From Lepidostoma basale (taxonomy: Eukaryota > Arthropoda > Insecta > Trichoptera > Lepidostomatidae): a stretch of 64,000 nucleotides of DNA. The stretch lies in NCBI GenBank assembly GCA_022606425.2, contig JAHDVF020000016.1, positions 4,928,501-4,992,500 on the forward strand, written 5' to 3'. Positions 55,500 through 64,000 of the stretch are shown here, piece after piece. Position numbers and translations under genes: made by a program. How positions within the stretch are numbered: position 1 is the stretch's first letter; the number at the start of each line of letters is the position of its first letter. A model generated the notes under the pieces. That model saw only the letters and a program-made list of their open reading frames with translations, had not been told where the DNA came from and made no database searches.

Positions 55500-55660
55500 A
55501 TTTGGTTGAATACATCTTTGCATCATTACAGTGCAAGGCAGATATAAAGGGTATATTGATTTTCATGACATAATATGTCAAAACAAATAAAGTGTGAGAA
55601 TTGAACCTGAGACCGTCGGTGTTGAAGTTATAGGTGCTTGCTGGGCAACATATCGTTTGG
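55500..55660 (-). repeat. Divergent SINE-like sequence (minus)
   Basis: Read on -, GCACCTATAACTTCAACACC, then GGTCTCAGGTTCAATTCTC (B-box-like) and CATGAAAATC. Probably an old tRNA-derived SINE; weaker than the other copies. Confidence 0.5.
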
Positions 55661-55700
55661 ATTTTAATTCATGAGATGCGATATAAGAATGTGAATTAAC

Positions 55701-55876
55701 CTGTCTGTCTTCAAGGGCTTGAGGCGCTTCGCGGTGTAGGAGCTGGAGGAGGCAGCGGTGCAGCTGCAGCACAAGGCGGGGGGCTCGAGGGGCCCGGCTC
55801 AGCCCTAATAGCTCGAGGGGGCGGAGCACCTCCTGACATAGGCCGCGCAAGAGGTGAAGCCACTCCACACTCAACT
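55701..55876 (-). CDS. Unidentified protein, penultimate exon seen
   Basis: Acceptor after a T-run ending TTTTCAG, donor GTTAAT; two bases of a split codon, then 58 codons. The peptide LSVEWLHLLRGLCQEVLRPL continues ELLGLSRAPRAPRLVLQLHR, CLLQLLHREAPQALEDRQ. It is strongly leucine-rich and predicted helical. Third codon positions are mostly G or C, unlike surrounding DNA, which supports coding. One other frame is also open over most of the exon (proline/alanine-rich), but it ends at TGA before the donor. Joins in phase 0 to 50710. Upstream exons are not seen and may lie beyond the window. Confidence 0.7.
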
Positions 55877-56024
55877 CTGAAAAAAAAAATATGTTCGTTA
55901 AACACTAGAACCTGACAGTAAAGATGAGGCAGGATAGAAAACTTTGGCGTCTTCGTACGAGGAGGGCCGAGCCCAGTTGATGGAAAATGGCAAAGGGAAA
56001 GACGAAATAAGAAAATTCAGTTTG

Positions 56025-56545
56025 TTAACCGTTTTAGTGCTAAGCAATTTTTGCAAAAAATTGTCAATTGCTATACATATATTGATTAATTAAGAGGAAA
56101 AAATAATGGTGTCAAATAAAACACTCTAATTTACACAAATGTCAATCTTCTTCTTCTTCTTCTTCTTCAGCCCGTATTAACCGTCCACTCCTGGACGTAG
56201 GCCTCCTCTCGCATTTTCCATTCTCTTATATTCTGAGCGATCCGCATCCAGGCACTTCCCGCACTTCTCCGGATATCGTCGCGCCAACGCAACTGTGGGC
56301 GCCCAACTCCACGCTTTGCCGTCCTTGGCCACCAGCACAGCAGTCGCCTTGTCCACTTTTCTTCTGGATCGCGAGCGACATGTCCCGCCCATCGCCACTT
56401 GAGGGGTTGAAATGTCAATCAATTTTAATAATTCTTTAATGAGCACCAAAAACACACTGAAACTCGCAGCGTTTTTGCGCTGCGTTGCAATTTTCGATAC
56501 AAACGATCGCAGCGCTTTTGCGCTGTGTAGCATTCTCACGGTTAA
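56025..56545. mobile_element. Candidate TTAA-flanked element with a nested LINE tail
   Basis: TTAACCGT at 56025 and ACGGTTAA ending at 56545 are inverted, and TTAA is the piggyBac-type target. Inside, near the right end, CGCAGCG-TTTTTGCGCTGCG-type hairpins recur twice. A minus LINE tail (56150-56420) is nested inside. The inverted ends are short, so the call is tentative. Confidence 0.4.
56150..56420 (-). mobile_element. LINE tail fragment (minus)
   Basis: An open frame on -: LKWRWAGHVARDPEEKWTRR, then GVGRPQLRWRDDIRRSAGSA and EEAYVQEWTVNTG, the widespread non-LTR C-terminal tail, ending in (AAG)n. It is one of the least decayed of this class here. Confidence 0.85.
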
Positions 56546-56652
56546 ACACAGGAAATAAAAATAAAAATATTATTAGAAGCCAGTCCAAACAAGAAAGAAT
56601 AATTTCAACTGATAAACAAACTTTCATCGCGGATTCGAATTATTTATAAATA

Positions 56653-57513
56653 CAGTAAAACCTCGATATAACGGACCTCTGTTTAGCGAACTTTGGATAT
56701 AACGGACAAAAATCCGGTCAAATGTTAAAATAATAAAAACGTCCTGTTAATACAATACATGCTTAAATTCAAGTTTCGCCGCATGGTAACAATTTTTAGC
56801 GGCCATGATAATCACGTTATGCATCTAACACTAGAATTTGAGACATAATGCCGAGGAAGATAGCGAAGAAGAAGAAACAACACTGACAAAAATGAAGTTA
56901 TCAGTGGTAAGATCACACCTCGACGATCTAATAACATCTATTGATTATTCGTCAGATAACGAAGTTCAACTATATAATACGCATTTTCGTAATTTTAGAG
57001 AGTTGATTATAAAAAAACAGCAAACTTCAAAGTGCAAAAAAACTTGAATCCTTTTTTAAAGCAGGATAACCTAAAGCAAGCGCGTCGATATCAAACATTA
57101 ACGTCACTTCACGACGAGTGTCCAAAGACAATAAATAGAATTTTGTATTGTTTATTTATATCTAAATCTTCTTCTCCGGTCTCAATCCAATGATTGGTCT
57201 GCAGCAAGGCGACGCATCTCCTCTTCCACTCCGCTCGATCCTCGGCAACTCTCTTCAACTACGCATAAGAGGTGCAGCCCATATCTCGGCAAATCTGGTC
57301 TAGGTACTCCTGGCGAGGTCGTCCTCTGACAATCGATCCCTCGAACATGGGAATGTTGAAGACATCATGCAGGAAACATTCGTGTCGCAACACATGACCA
57401 ATCCATCTTGCGCGCCTCTCCGCTATGGTGTTCAACATGTGCCTACTCTTATCTAAATACAAGTAAATACAAGTAAATCCCCCCAAGTAGTCCGTTATAT
57501 CGAGGTTTAACTA
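56653..57513 (+). mobile_element. Tigger/pogo-type DNA transposon, internally deleted
   Basis: CAGTAAAACCTCGATATAAC at left and GTTATATCGAGGTTTAACTA at right are inverted ends typical of pogo/Tigger elements, flanked by TA (56651-56652, 57514-57515). The frame at 56838-57047 (EEDSEEEE, HLDDLITSIDYSSDNEVQ, KKQQTSKCKKT) resembles the C-terminal tail of the transposase. The DNA-binding and DDE parts are missing. A minus LINE tail fills 57170-57480. Confidence 0.85.
57170..57480 (-). mobile_element. LINE tail nested in the Tigger element (minus)
   Basis: An open frame on -: RRARWIGHVLRHECFLHDVF, then GSIVRGRPRQEYLDQICRD, a non-LTR C-terminal tail. It lies just inside the right terminal repeat. 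Confidence 0.82.
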
Positions 57514-57832
57514 TATTTATAAATACAGTGATTATAATATTTATAACATTAAACATCTACAACACAAAGTTATGGCGAACATAGAAGAAACAGTGATTAT
57601 ACTTTATTAACAGAAAAGTGCGCATTTCTCCTTAATTGCGCATAAAAAGAGGGAAATGAAACGAAAATATACCGAAATAACCCGGATTTCATCTCCGCAC
57701 GGTAGTGAAAGGATATGAAGTAGGAACATATAAATTCAATCAAAAATATCTTGTTATCTTATAAGATTTCGCAGTACCATAAATACACGTGTTCTACATT
57801 CGTCACGCAAAACTTTCACGTGAATATCTAAG

Positions 57833-58729
57833 CAGTGGCGTGCCTAGGGTCAACCAGTACGGCAAGCCCGTTCGACTTTTTTATGTTATAATATTAGTAG
57901 AGCGTCACGATAATGTATTTTTCCGGATTAAAAGAGTTGTATCTTTCTAAATTAATTTCGTGAATTAATTGATTAAAAATCCCATTTTAGGCGCATTTTA
58001 AATCTATACAAAAATTAATTTTATGCGTCATCAAACTCATGTTCTTTTATAATATAATATAATAATGTATTTACAAATACAAGAAGAAATATAATTAATA
58101 AGAAATTAGCTGTAAATAGACGATAATAATAAATGGGTTAACACCTAAACACGAATTATAAATAAATGTTCGTAAAGAAATGATGTAATCTTTCTTTTCA
58201 TAACATTTCTGCACATAACGTAAATGACAGATAACATTCTGACAATAGAAATGAAGTTCGTGACACATCGAATAGTAACGTACTTCAGAGTGATAAAGCC
58301 CGGCTTCAAATCCATACAAAAAATTGTAGATATCTTCTGGTATATATGCACCTAGCTAAATGATTACAAGCCAAAAATACATAAGTGCGACAAAGACCCT
58401 TTTACATTTTGCAAGCCCAATATGAAGCCCATCGAAAACATAAAACAAAACATGTGGACGTAGGTGATTTCGCGGGTATTTTACGTACGGTACGTATGAG
58501 TGAAATAAAATACGGCGCGTATGAGTGGAACAAAACATACACTTAGGTCATTTCTGCGCGTGTCAGCGGAGTCATTTGCAACGCAACGAATTAAATCGCT
58601 TTAACTCGCGCGAAAATTCAAAATATTGTTTTAATTCGTAGACGGCTCAAACGCGCAAAAAACATTGCTTTATTATAGATTTTTTAAGGCAAGCCCGGCT
58701 TTTCGGCTTGTATGGAAGTACCGCCACTG
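57833..58729. mobile_element. Non-autonomous hAT-type transposon with exact 8-base target duplication
   Basis: Left end CAGTGGCGTGCC, right end (reverse complement) CAGTGGCGGTAC; both ends also carry GGCAAGCCCG a little further in. TATCTAAG at 57825-57832 recurs at 58730-58737. Eight-base duplications and CAG-starting ends are typical of hAT. 897 bases with no transposase; two frames on - in it are not recognised. Confidence 0.9.
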
Positions 58730-58780
58730 TATCTAAGATGGTTCTCTAAATATATATATACTCGTATATTGATTCATTTT

Positions 58781-58965
58781 CGGCGACTGGCGCACCGAAT
58801 GTCCGGGTTCGATTCCCGGCGATAGCAGTGTGATTGTCACAATTTTATGGTGTAGAATTCAGGTGATAATAAAATGGCGATAGTTTAGCTACATGTCACT
58901 TGTCATGAGAATCAATATGAAAGCTTTACCATTCACATAGATTTGTCTGGAATAAAATTAATAAT
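58781..58965 (+). repeat. tRNA-derived SINE, head truncated (plus)
   Basis: CGCACCGAATGTCCGGG, GTTCGATTCCCGGCG, GAATTCAGGTGATAATAAAA and the ATAATAATAATA end. Confidence 0.8.
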
Positions 58966-60495
58966 AATAATAATACTTTAACATTATAGCAAGATTGTTT
59001 AAATCAAATATTAGATTTAAAATAACTTTCGTTGTTATCACGTTGTCTACGCGTAGAATTGTATGCTCATTTATAATACAACGCGTAGCTTGTAGCTGAA
59101 ACACAATGACAACGTTTAAATGTATGTATAAGTCGACTTGTAATATAACTCAAATTACGTTTACGCCGAGTTATCGAAAAGGGTATTATTTACAGACTTC
59201 CCGCAGGTCAACATCGGTGAAATAAACTAGTATTAATACCCTTTCTGCAGGTAATGTGTTAAAATGAGACTTCTGATAAGACTATACATTGCACATATTT
59301 AAATTTTGTGTTCTCCTGTTAACCGTACGCTGATATTTTGTAAAATAGTATTTTAACGACGAATCTGAACATTATATTCGTTTTTTTAAAGAACGCAACA
59401 CAGGAGCTATGAAATCAAATCTGGCTTTGAGTTTATTTTTAAGCAGGGAAATAAATATCTTGTCGAATTGAAAATGCAAGGAAATGCACGCGTGTTCATA
59501 ATGCGCAAAATTTTACACAGTGCACCCGGCACGTGTTTCAGCTGAAAATTTTGGCATATAATGGAAAACACACGTTTTATGGTTTGCCAAATAAATATTT
59601 TTTTACGGCGTTGCATAATCATTGTTGCGATATTCAGAGGGAAAACGAGTTATTGTCTGCGATAAAAGCTGAAATGTTTGTCTGTTCCAAATATGTTTTT
59701 CCTTGGCCTTTTTCAAGAATAACTGAGTCAAAACAAAAATTAATTTTCAATATGGTTTGTTCGCAGATTGAACGTTAAAAATCTTATGTTTCTTTTCGGG
59801 TTTTGTATTTCAAATTGAATGTTCGATTTTCTCAATAACGTTATAAAGCGAGTTCAAAAACTCTATGCATAGTTTTTTGGTAACCTAATTTTATATTTTT
59901 ATGTTCAAATAATATTATGTAATGCTTCAATTCGGAGAAGGCCTTAAAAGTTAATCTTACGTGTATCACCAACATATATTTTTCAGCGGAACATAATTCT
60001 AATTCAAAATGATTAAAAATCATTTATCAATATTCACCAAATGTTTATTATTACCTTTATTTAAAATTATCACGAAGTGTTCTACTGTCAATATTTTGTA
60101 AAGAAAAGAAAAAAAAACACTAATAATCAGCTGAACTATAGAATTATATGTTGATAGGGTTTAAAAACTATCAGATTAAATAAATCAATTAGTATGATTT
60201 TTTTAATTAAAACACAATTCAAATTACAAATTAACATAATAATTAAAATTCACCAGACAATTTCATACAAATGTATAATGTTAAGTACGAATTTTTATGT
60301 ATTACTTCACGTGAATAAAGTTTTAAGACTAAACGATATTACGTTTTAATCTGTAAATGGAAGTTCAAGTTTAAGGTTACGCCTTGAATTTCAAAGAACA
60401 CTTTTATTGTACAATATTCTTGGCTTACGAGTTCTTCGTTTTACAAGTTTAAGGTTTCAAACGAAATCTTTCTGGCACCTGGTGAATATATATAT
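58966..60495. other. Sequence without recognised genes or repeats
   Basis: Two overlapping frames at 59407-59778 (71 codons on -, 81 on +) have no motif or splice context that I can support. The rest is AT-rich. Confidence 0.45.
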
Positions 60496-60499
60496 TTAA

Positions 60500-60790
60500 A
60501 CTAACTACCCGTCACGCCGTTTCCCGGGGTAGGCGGAGAGGATACTTTATCCTGACATCCCTCTCGAGATTCTTTAACGCATTTTAGTAATTAATTAATT
60601 TGGTCATGACATGTTTTTTTCGGTCGTCCTTGGCTTTTTTTTATTCACACTTCTTGTCTACAATTTTTAACCATTCTTTTCTCATCCATTCGTTCCATAT
60701 ATCCAAAACATCTAAGTGATCATTTTTTTATTTTATCTACACATTCTATTAATTTCTACGACATTTATCCTAATTAATACGAATGAAAAC
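60500..60790 (-). mobile_element. RTE-like LINE fragment, decayed (minus)
   Basis: On +: CGTCACGCCGTTTCCC, ATTTGGTCATGACATG, TCCATTCGTTCCATATATCC in the family order. Confidence 0.75.
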
Positions 60791-60950
60791 GCCATGTTTT
60801 CAAAATCAAAATATTGATTATACCTTAGCCAGGCGAAGCAAATCATTCACATAAATTATAATAAATCTTCTAGAAAACAGATGTTTTCTTTTATATTAAT
60901 TATTTAATATGAAGTTTTACATCATTGTTCAAGAAATAATCAATATATTT
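60770..60950. repeat. Palindromic-element remnant (GATAATGCC family)
   Basis: AATACGAATGAAAACGCC ... ATTATAATAAATCTTCTAG ... GAAAACAGATGTTTTC and the shared tail CATTGTTCAAGAAATAAT. The central module is badly decayed. Confidence 0.65.
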
Positions 60951-61087
60951 AACCAAGTTTATTAAATGTAAAGGCGTTAACACTGTGAAATTCCATTGTA
61001 TTGTAATAACCTTGGAATTGAAAAGAACGCTGTTTATGTTCCACTTTAATTAATTAAATATCTTTATGCAGTAAAAATATTAACCAC

Positions 61088-61118
61088 GATATATTTCGGA
61101 GGTGACCACCATCCTCAG
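61088..61118 (-). ncRNA. Decayed hammerhead-like module
   Basis: Read on -: CTGAGGA-T-GGTGG-TCA-CCTCC-GAAAT-AT-ATC. Stem II pairs with one T-T mismatch. C of GAAAC and G of GTC are both changed, so the short stem III is lost. Confidence 0.4.
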
Positions 61119-61344
61119 ATGTATATATATAAAACTGATGTTTTCATATATATATTTTTGTTGTTCTTCTTCTACTTCCTCTTAGTTTAGGTCGTATGAC
61201 CTGTTTATGACGGTGAGCTGTCCTGGGTAAAGGCGTTAACACTGTGGAATTTCATTGTAATAACCTTGGAATTGAAACACAACACTGTTTATGTTCCACT
61301 TTAATTAATTAAATATCTTAATACAATATAATGTTAAGAAGACC

Positions 61345-61620
61345 AAACGGATGACATTTGGGCGACTTTACTATTCTTCATCCACTCTGCAACGGAATGG
61401 TGCGAATGTTGAAATGGTCGACCAATTTAAATACCTTGGCAGCATTATAACTAAAGCGCTTGACCCGGACATTGAAATAAAATGCAGAATTAAAGTTGCA
61501 CGAGTTGCATTTAATAAAATGAGAACATTATTTTGCAATGATAATCTTAACTTGAAACTCCGACAAAGAATGATTAAATGTTATATACGGTCTGTTTTAC
61601 TATATGGCTGCGAAACTTGA
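61345..61620 (+). mobile_element. LINE reverse-transcriptase C-terminal fragment (plus)
   Basis: The open frame has NGANVEMVDQFKYLGSIITK, then DIEIKCRIKVARVAFNKM and SVLLYGCET, the region after the YADD motif in RTE-like elements. It is a different family from the main RTE-like one. Confidence 0.85.
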
Positions 61621-61778
61621 ACTTTTTCCAGCTCCAAGCATTACTTCCATTACATTTAATAAAAGTTAAAGATATTTAACAAAAAAGATGTTTTCTTTCA
61701 TATTACTTATTTAATATGAAGTTTTACATCATGTTACAATATTTTAAATATGTATCTTTATAATATGTACTCGTATCA

Positions 61779-61809
61779 CTGAAGAAGGACTGGTTGTCCG
61801 AAACATGTC
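61779..61809 (+). ncRNA. Hammerhead-ribozyme-like motif in a half palindrome
   Basis: CTGAAGA-A-GGAC-TGGTT-GTCC-GAAAC-AT-GTC, identical in its core to 402-432. It is one arm only; the preceding 61735-61778 matches the arm at 560-608. Confidence 0.55.
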
Positions 61810-62019
61810 TATGTAATTTTTTTTTTTAATGTAAGTGTTGTATAAACAAAGTGTATAAAGTGTTGTATAAACAAAGTGTATAAAAAGAGAAATAAAGCAA
61901 TTACAACACAAAGTATGGCGAATATAGAAGAAATATTAAACAATGTTATTTTTCAATTTCCAAGTGTATTTCAATGGATTTCCACGGTGTTAATGCCTTA
62001 ACATTCAATTAATTTAAAA

Positions 62020-62310
62020 GATTTGATAATGCCTTAAAAGGGCGAAATATGTCATACATAAATATTATAATAAAACTCTTTACAAACTAATAAAATAAAT
62101 CAAATATTGAATGTCGGCCATGTGAGGAGTCAGAGAAATCGACGCGCGTGTATGACACGATGTATGAATGTTGAGGAAGCGAGAGAAATATGTCAGGAAA
62201 GAAAAGTGTGGCAGTCCATTCTTTCTGTCTACCCCTTAGTTAGTTAGTTAGTTAGTTATAAACTATCGTTTTCTCATACATATTAATAATTTAAAAGATA
62301 CTGTTTAAAC
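62020..62310. repeat. Palindrome-element half split by an RTE-like LINE 3' end
   Basis: 62020-62088 is an arm of the GATAATGCC family (GATAATGCCTTAAAAGGGC, ATGTCATACATAAATATT). The element resumes at about 62259 with AAACTATCGTTTTCTCATAC as in the intact copy at 37842. Between them lies a 5'-truncated RTE-like 3' end (62095-62258, plus) ending in five GTTA units. Confidence 0.85.
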
Positions 62311-63265
62311 GATATGTTGACATAAAAAATACGTATTAATCGTCCATATGAATGTTAAATTTGAGTAGAATCCTATGTAAAAGTATTTTGACTTGAAACT
62401 CAAAGTAGCTCAAGTATTTATTCATGTAATTATTCGCTTCAATGCCTCTGGCTACGGAACATCGAACTCACAAATTAGTTCAATCACATCGAGCTATTCA
62501 AGCATACGTAAGTACGTGTATACAATATGTAAATGACTACATTCCTCGCAGAGAATTATATATCATTATTGCGCGTTCACTATAAACAAGGAAAACTATT
62601 TCAACTTCCTTCGCGATTCATTATAGTGATTAAAATTATAATATCTTTGTTTGTGAATACGTACTCGTGCCGTAATCTTGGCAGTAGTTTAGAAGTGCGG
62701 CTTGGCTCAGGAAAGATTACAACTGCAATGGTGCGTTATATCGATCCACTTACAAGTGCTTACACGGCATTTCAAAATTAACGATACTACTCAACGAAAG
62801 GTGTCAATCCCATTTTAAATTCAAAGAAACATTCGTAATAAAAAAATCACTGTTGTTTTCACTTATAAGTTTATTTTTCTCGGCACGTTTCGAAGGTCTC
62901 ACTCAAAATAAACCCAAAAGTGAAAAAAACGTGTATTAATTAATAAAAAAATTCGTTCCACAGTTAATGAAGAAAAAACGTAATTGTAACTGAAATATTT
63001 CTTGTTTTGTTTTATAATAAAAAATATATTTCCAATTAATTATTAACTAATTAACTCATACTCTTAAGTTATAATACAATGATATTTAAGACTTAATTTT
63101 GAGACACCACACCATAGCAAAAGTATTCGTAAAAGTTGATGGTCTTGAAATCACGAATAAAGATCACTCGCTTGTATTTAATCAATTACCTCTTGAAAAA
63201 ACGTATATTGTAAAAATTAAGAATTAATTAACAACTTTAAAACATATGTATTTTTTCATAACATT
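62311..63265. other. Sequence without recognised genes
   Basis: An 82-codon frame at 62533-62781 (ending TSAYTAFQN) has mixed codon use, no splice-site support and no family motif. Otherwise AT-rich. Confidence 0.45.
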
Positions 63266-63272
63266 TTTTATA

Positions 63273-63342
63273 AACATGTTTTGGACTGTTCACATCCTTC
63301 TTCAGTACACAGAAGATGGACTCATACAGTCTGAAACAAGTT
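63273..63342. repeat. Compact palindrome with two hammerhead-like modules
   Basis: The minus module at 63273-63305 reads CTGAAGA-A-GGA ... TCC-AAAAC-AT-GTT. The plus module at 63309-63342 reads CAGAAGA-T-GGACT-loop-AGTCT-GAAAC-AA-GTT, with five stem II pairs. It is the shortest arrangement here, the two modules separated by only three bases. Confidence 0.65.
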
Positions 63343-64000
63343 CGTAGAAATAACAAGTGTCTTGTGAAAATACAGTGTTATTCCAAAGTTATTTGAAATT
63401 AAGCCCACAACACAAAGTGATGACGAATATAAAATAAACCAGAGTCATTGTTTATTTCTTACATTCCCATCAATAAACACACGCGATTGAATAAAACATT
63501 TGATAGTCTTAGTATGTGATATACAGTAAAATACTTTGTATAGGGAAGAAACGATTGTTTTCTAGCACATAATGTAAGGTAAACAACTTTAAAACAACGT
63601 ACGGTTGTGGCTGGCCGAACCATCGACTGACAACGGTCAAACGGCCTATTCTCCCAGAAGCACCCATTGCACTGATCGGAAACTCTTTAGTCACTATACT
63701 TCGATCCTTAGCACGCAAAGGACCCGCGTGGCACACGAGATCAAACAGTGCACCTCCTCTTAATAACTGACTTCAAATAAAGTGCGACGCAAACATTCGG
63801 ATGATTTTATTACGCTCCTAGACCTCTTTCTCGGACTTACCGAGACAACGAACATTGTTCGAATTAAATGCATTTTCCGAGCCGATAGGCCGCGCATTCC
63901 GAACAACAAAGAGAAATTAACATACTGCTTTATGGTTAGTCATTGCGCCATAGAGCGCTTTACTAGAAGTAAAGTTTAACTTTCGTTTTTGTCCCGCGGC
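63343..64000. other. GC-richer end of window, unassigned
   Basis: 63590-63770 and 63830-64000 are richer in G and C than the surroundings and have frames on both strands (75 codons on - at 63736-63509, 65 on + at 63782-63979) without recognisable domains. They could be part of an exon, promoter-proximal sequence or element beyond the window. Confidence 0.35.

Noticed and set aside
1..64000. CRISPR arrays, operons, telomeric TTAGG runs, rRNA genes
   Set aside because: None seen; regular spaced repeats here are microsatellites or transposon copies.

Overview
This is insect nuclear DNA, most likely from a lepidopteran (moth or butterfly). It is AT-rich, has short GC-richer exons in long introns, contains no bacterial-type gene organisation, and is packed with retroelement tails, tRNA-derived SINEs, palindromic elements and small DNA transposons. 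The order is inferred from the repeat style and from the presence of a lysine-less opsin of a type reported from Lepidoptera. No species can be named.

Only three host genes are supported. (1) On the + strand, four exons (1211-1330, 6579-7745, 9842-10042, 21642-21808) join in frame into the last ~550 residues of an SLC16-type monocarboxylate transporter. Its first exon(s) lie outside the window. (2) On the - strand, running towards the transporter tail-to-tail, six exons (38594 down to 26209) join in frame into about 295 residues of an opsin-family receptor. The retinal-binding lysine (bovine position 296) is replaced by glutamate, which is the hallmark of the gluopsins. Its N-terminal exon was not found. 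(3) Further upstream on the - strand, two exons (55876-55701 and 50710-50564) join in phase into the C-terminal ~107 residues of a protein I do not recognise.

The rest is repeat sediment. 1-6.5 kb and 7.7-21.6 kb are transporter introns full of LINE tails and SINEs, including a 0.5 kb duplication (12972/15410) with an inverted partial copy at 11.5 kb. 21.8-26.2 kb is the intergenic gap between the two convergent genes. 26.3-38.6 kb holds the opsin introns; one carries a young antisense LINE with a 12-base target-site duplication (30674-32116). 38.6-50.5 kb holds LINE tails, MITEs, a frameshifted mariner-type transposon (44247-45144) and palindromic elements. 51-55.7 kb has a CR1/L2-like LINE, a 0.9 kb degenerate tandem array grading from GTCAAAT to AGGTCA units, and a LINE inserted inside an (ATT)n microsatellite. 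56-58.8 kb has a candidate TTAA-flanked element, a Tigger/pogo transposon and an 897-base hAT-type element with an exact 8-base target duplication. 59-64 kb shows little.

The most unexpected structural signal is a set of short modules scattered across the window, many placed head-to-head in palindromes. They read CTGANGA, one extra A or T, a short stem-loop whose two sides covary between families, then GAAAC, two bases and GTC/GTT/GTA. This is the catalytic-core layout of a hammerhead self-cleaving ribozyme with a two-base-pair stem III. Several families appear to carry it. The flanking stem I is convincing in some copies (best at 36180-36210) and poor in others.
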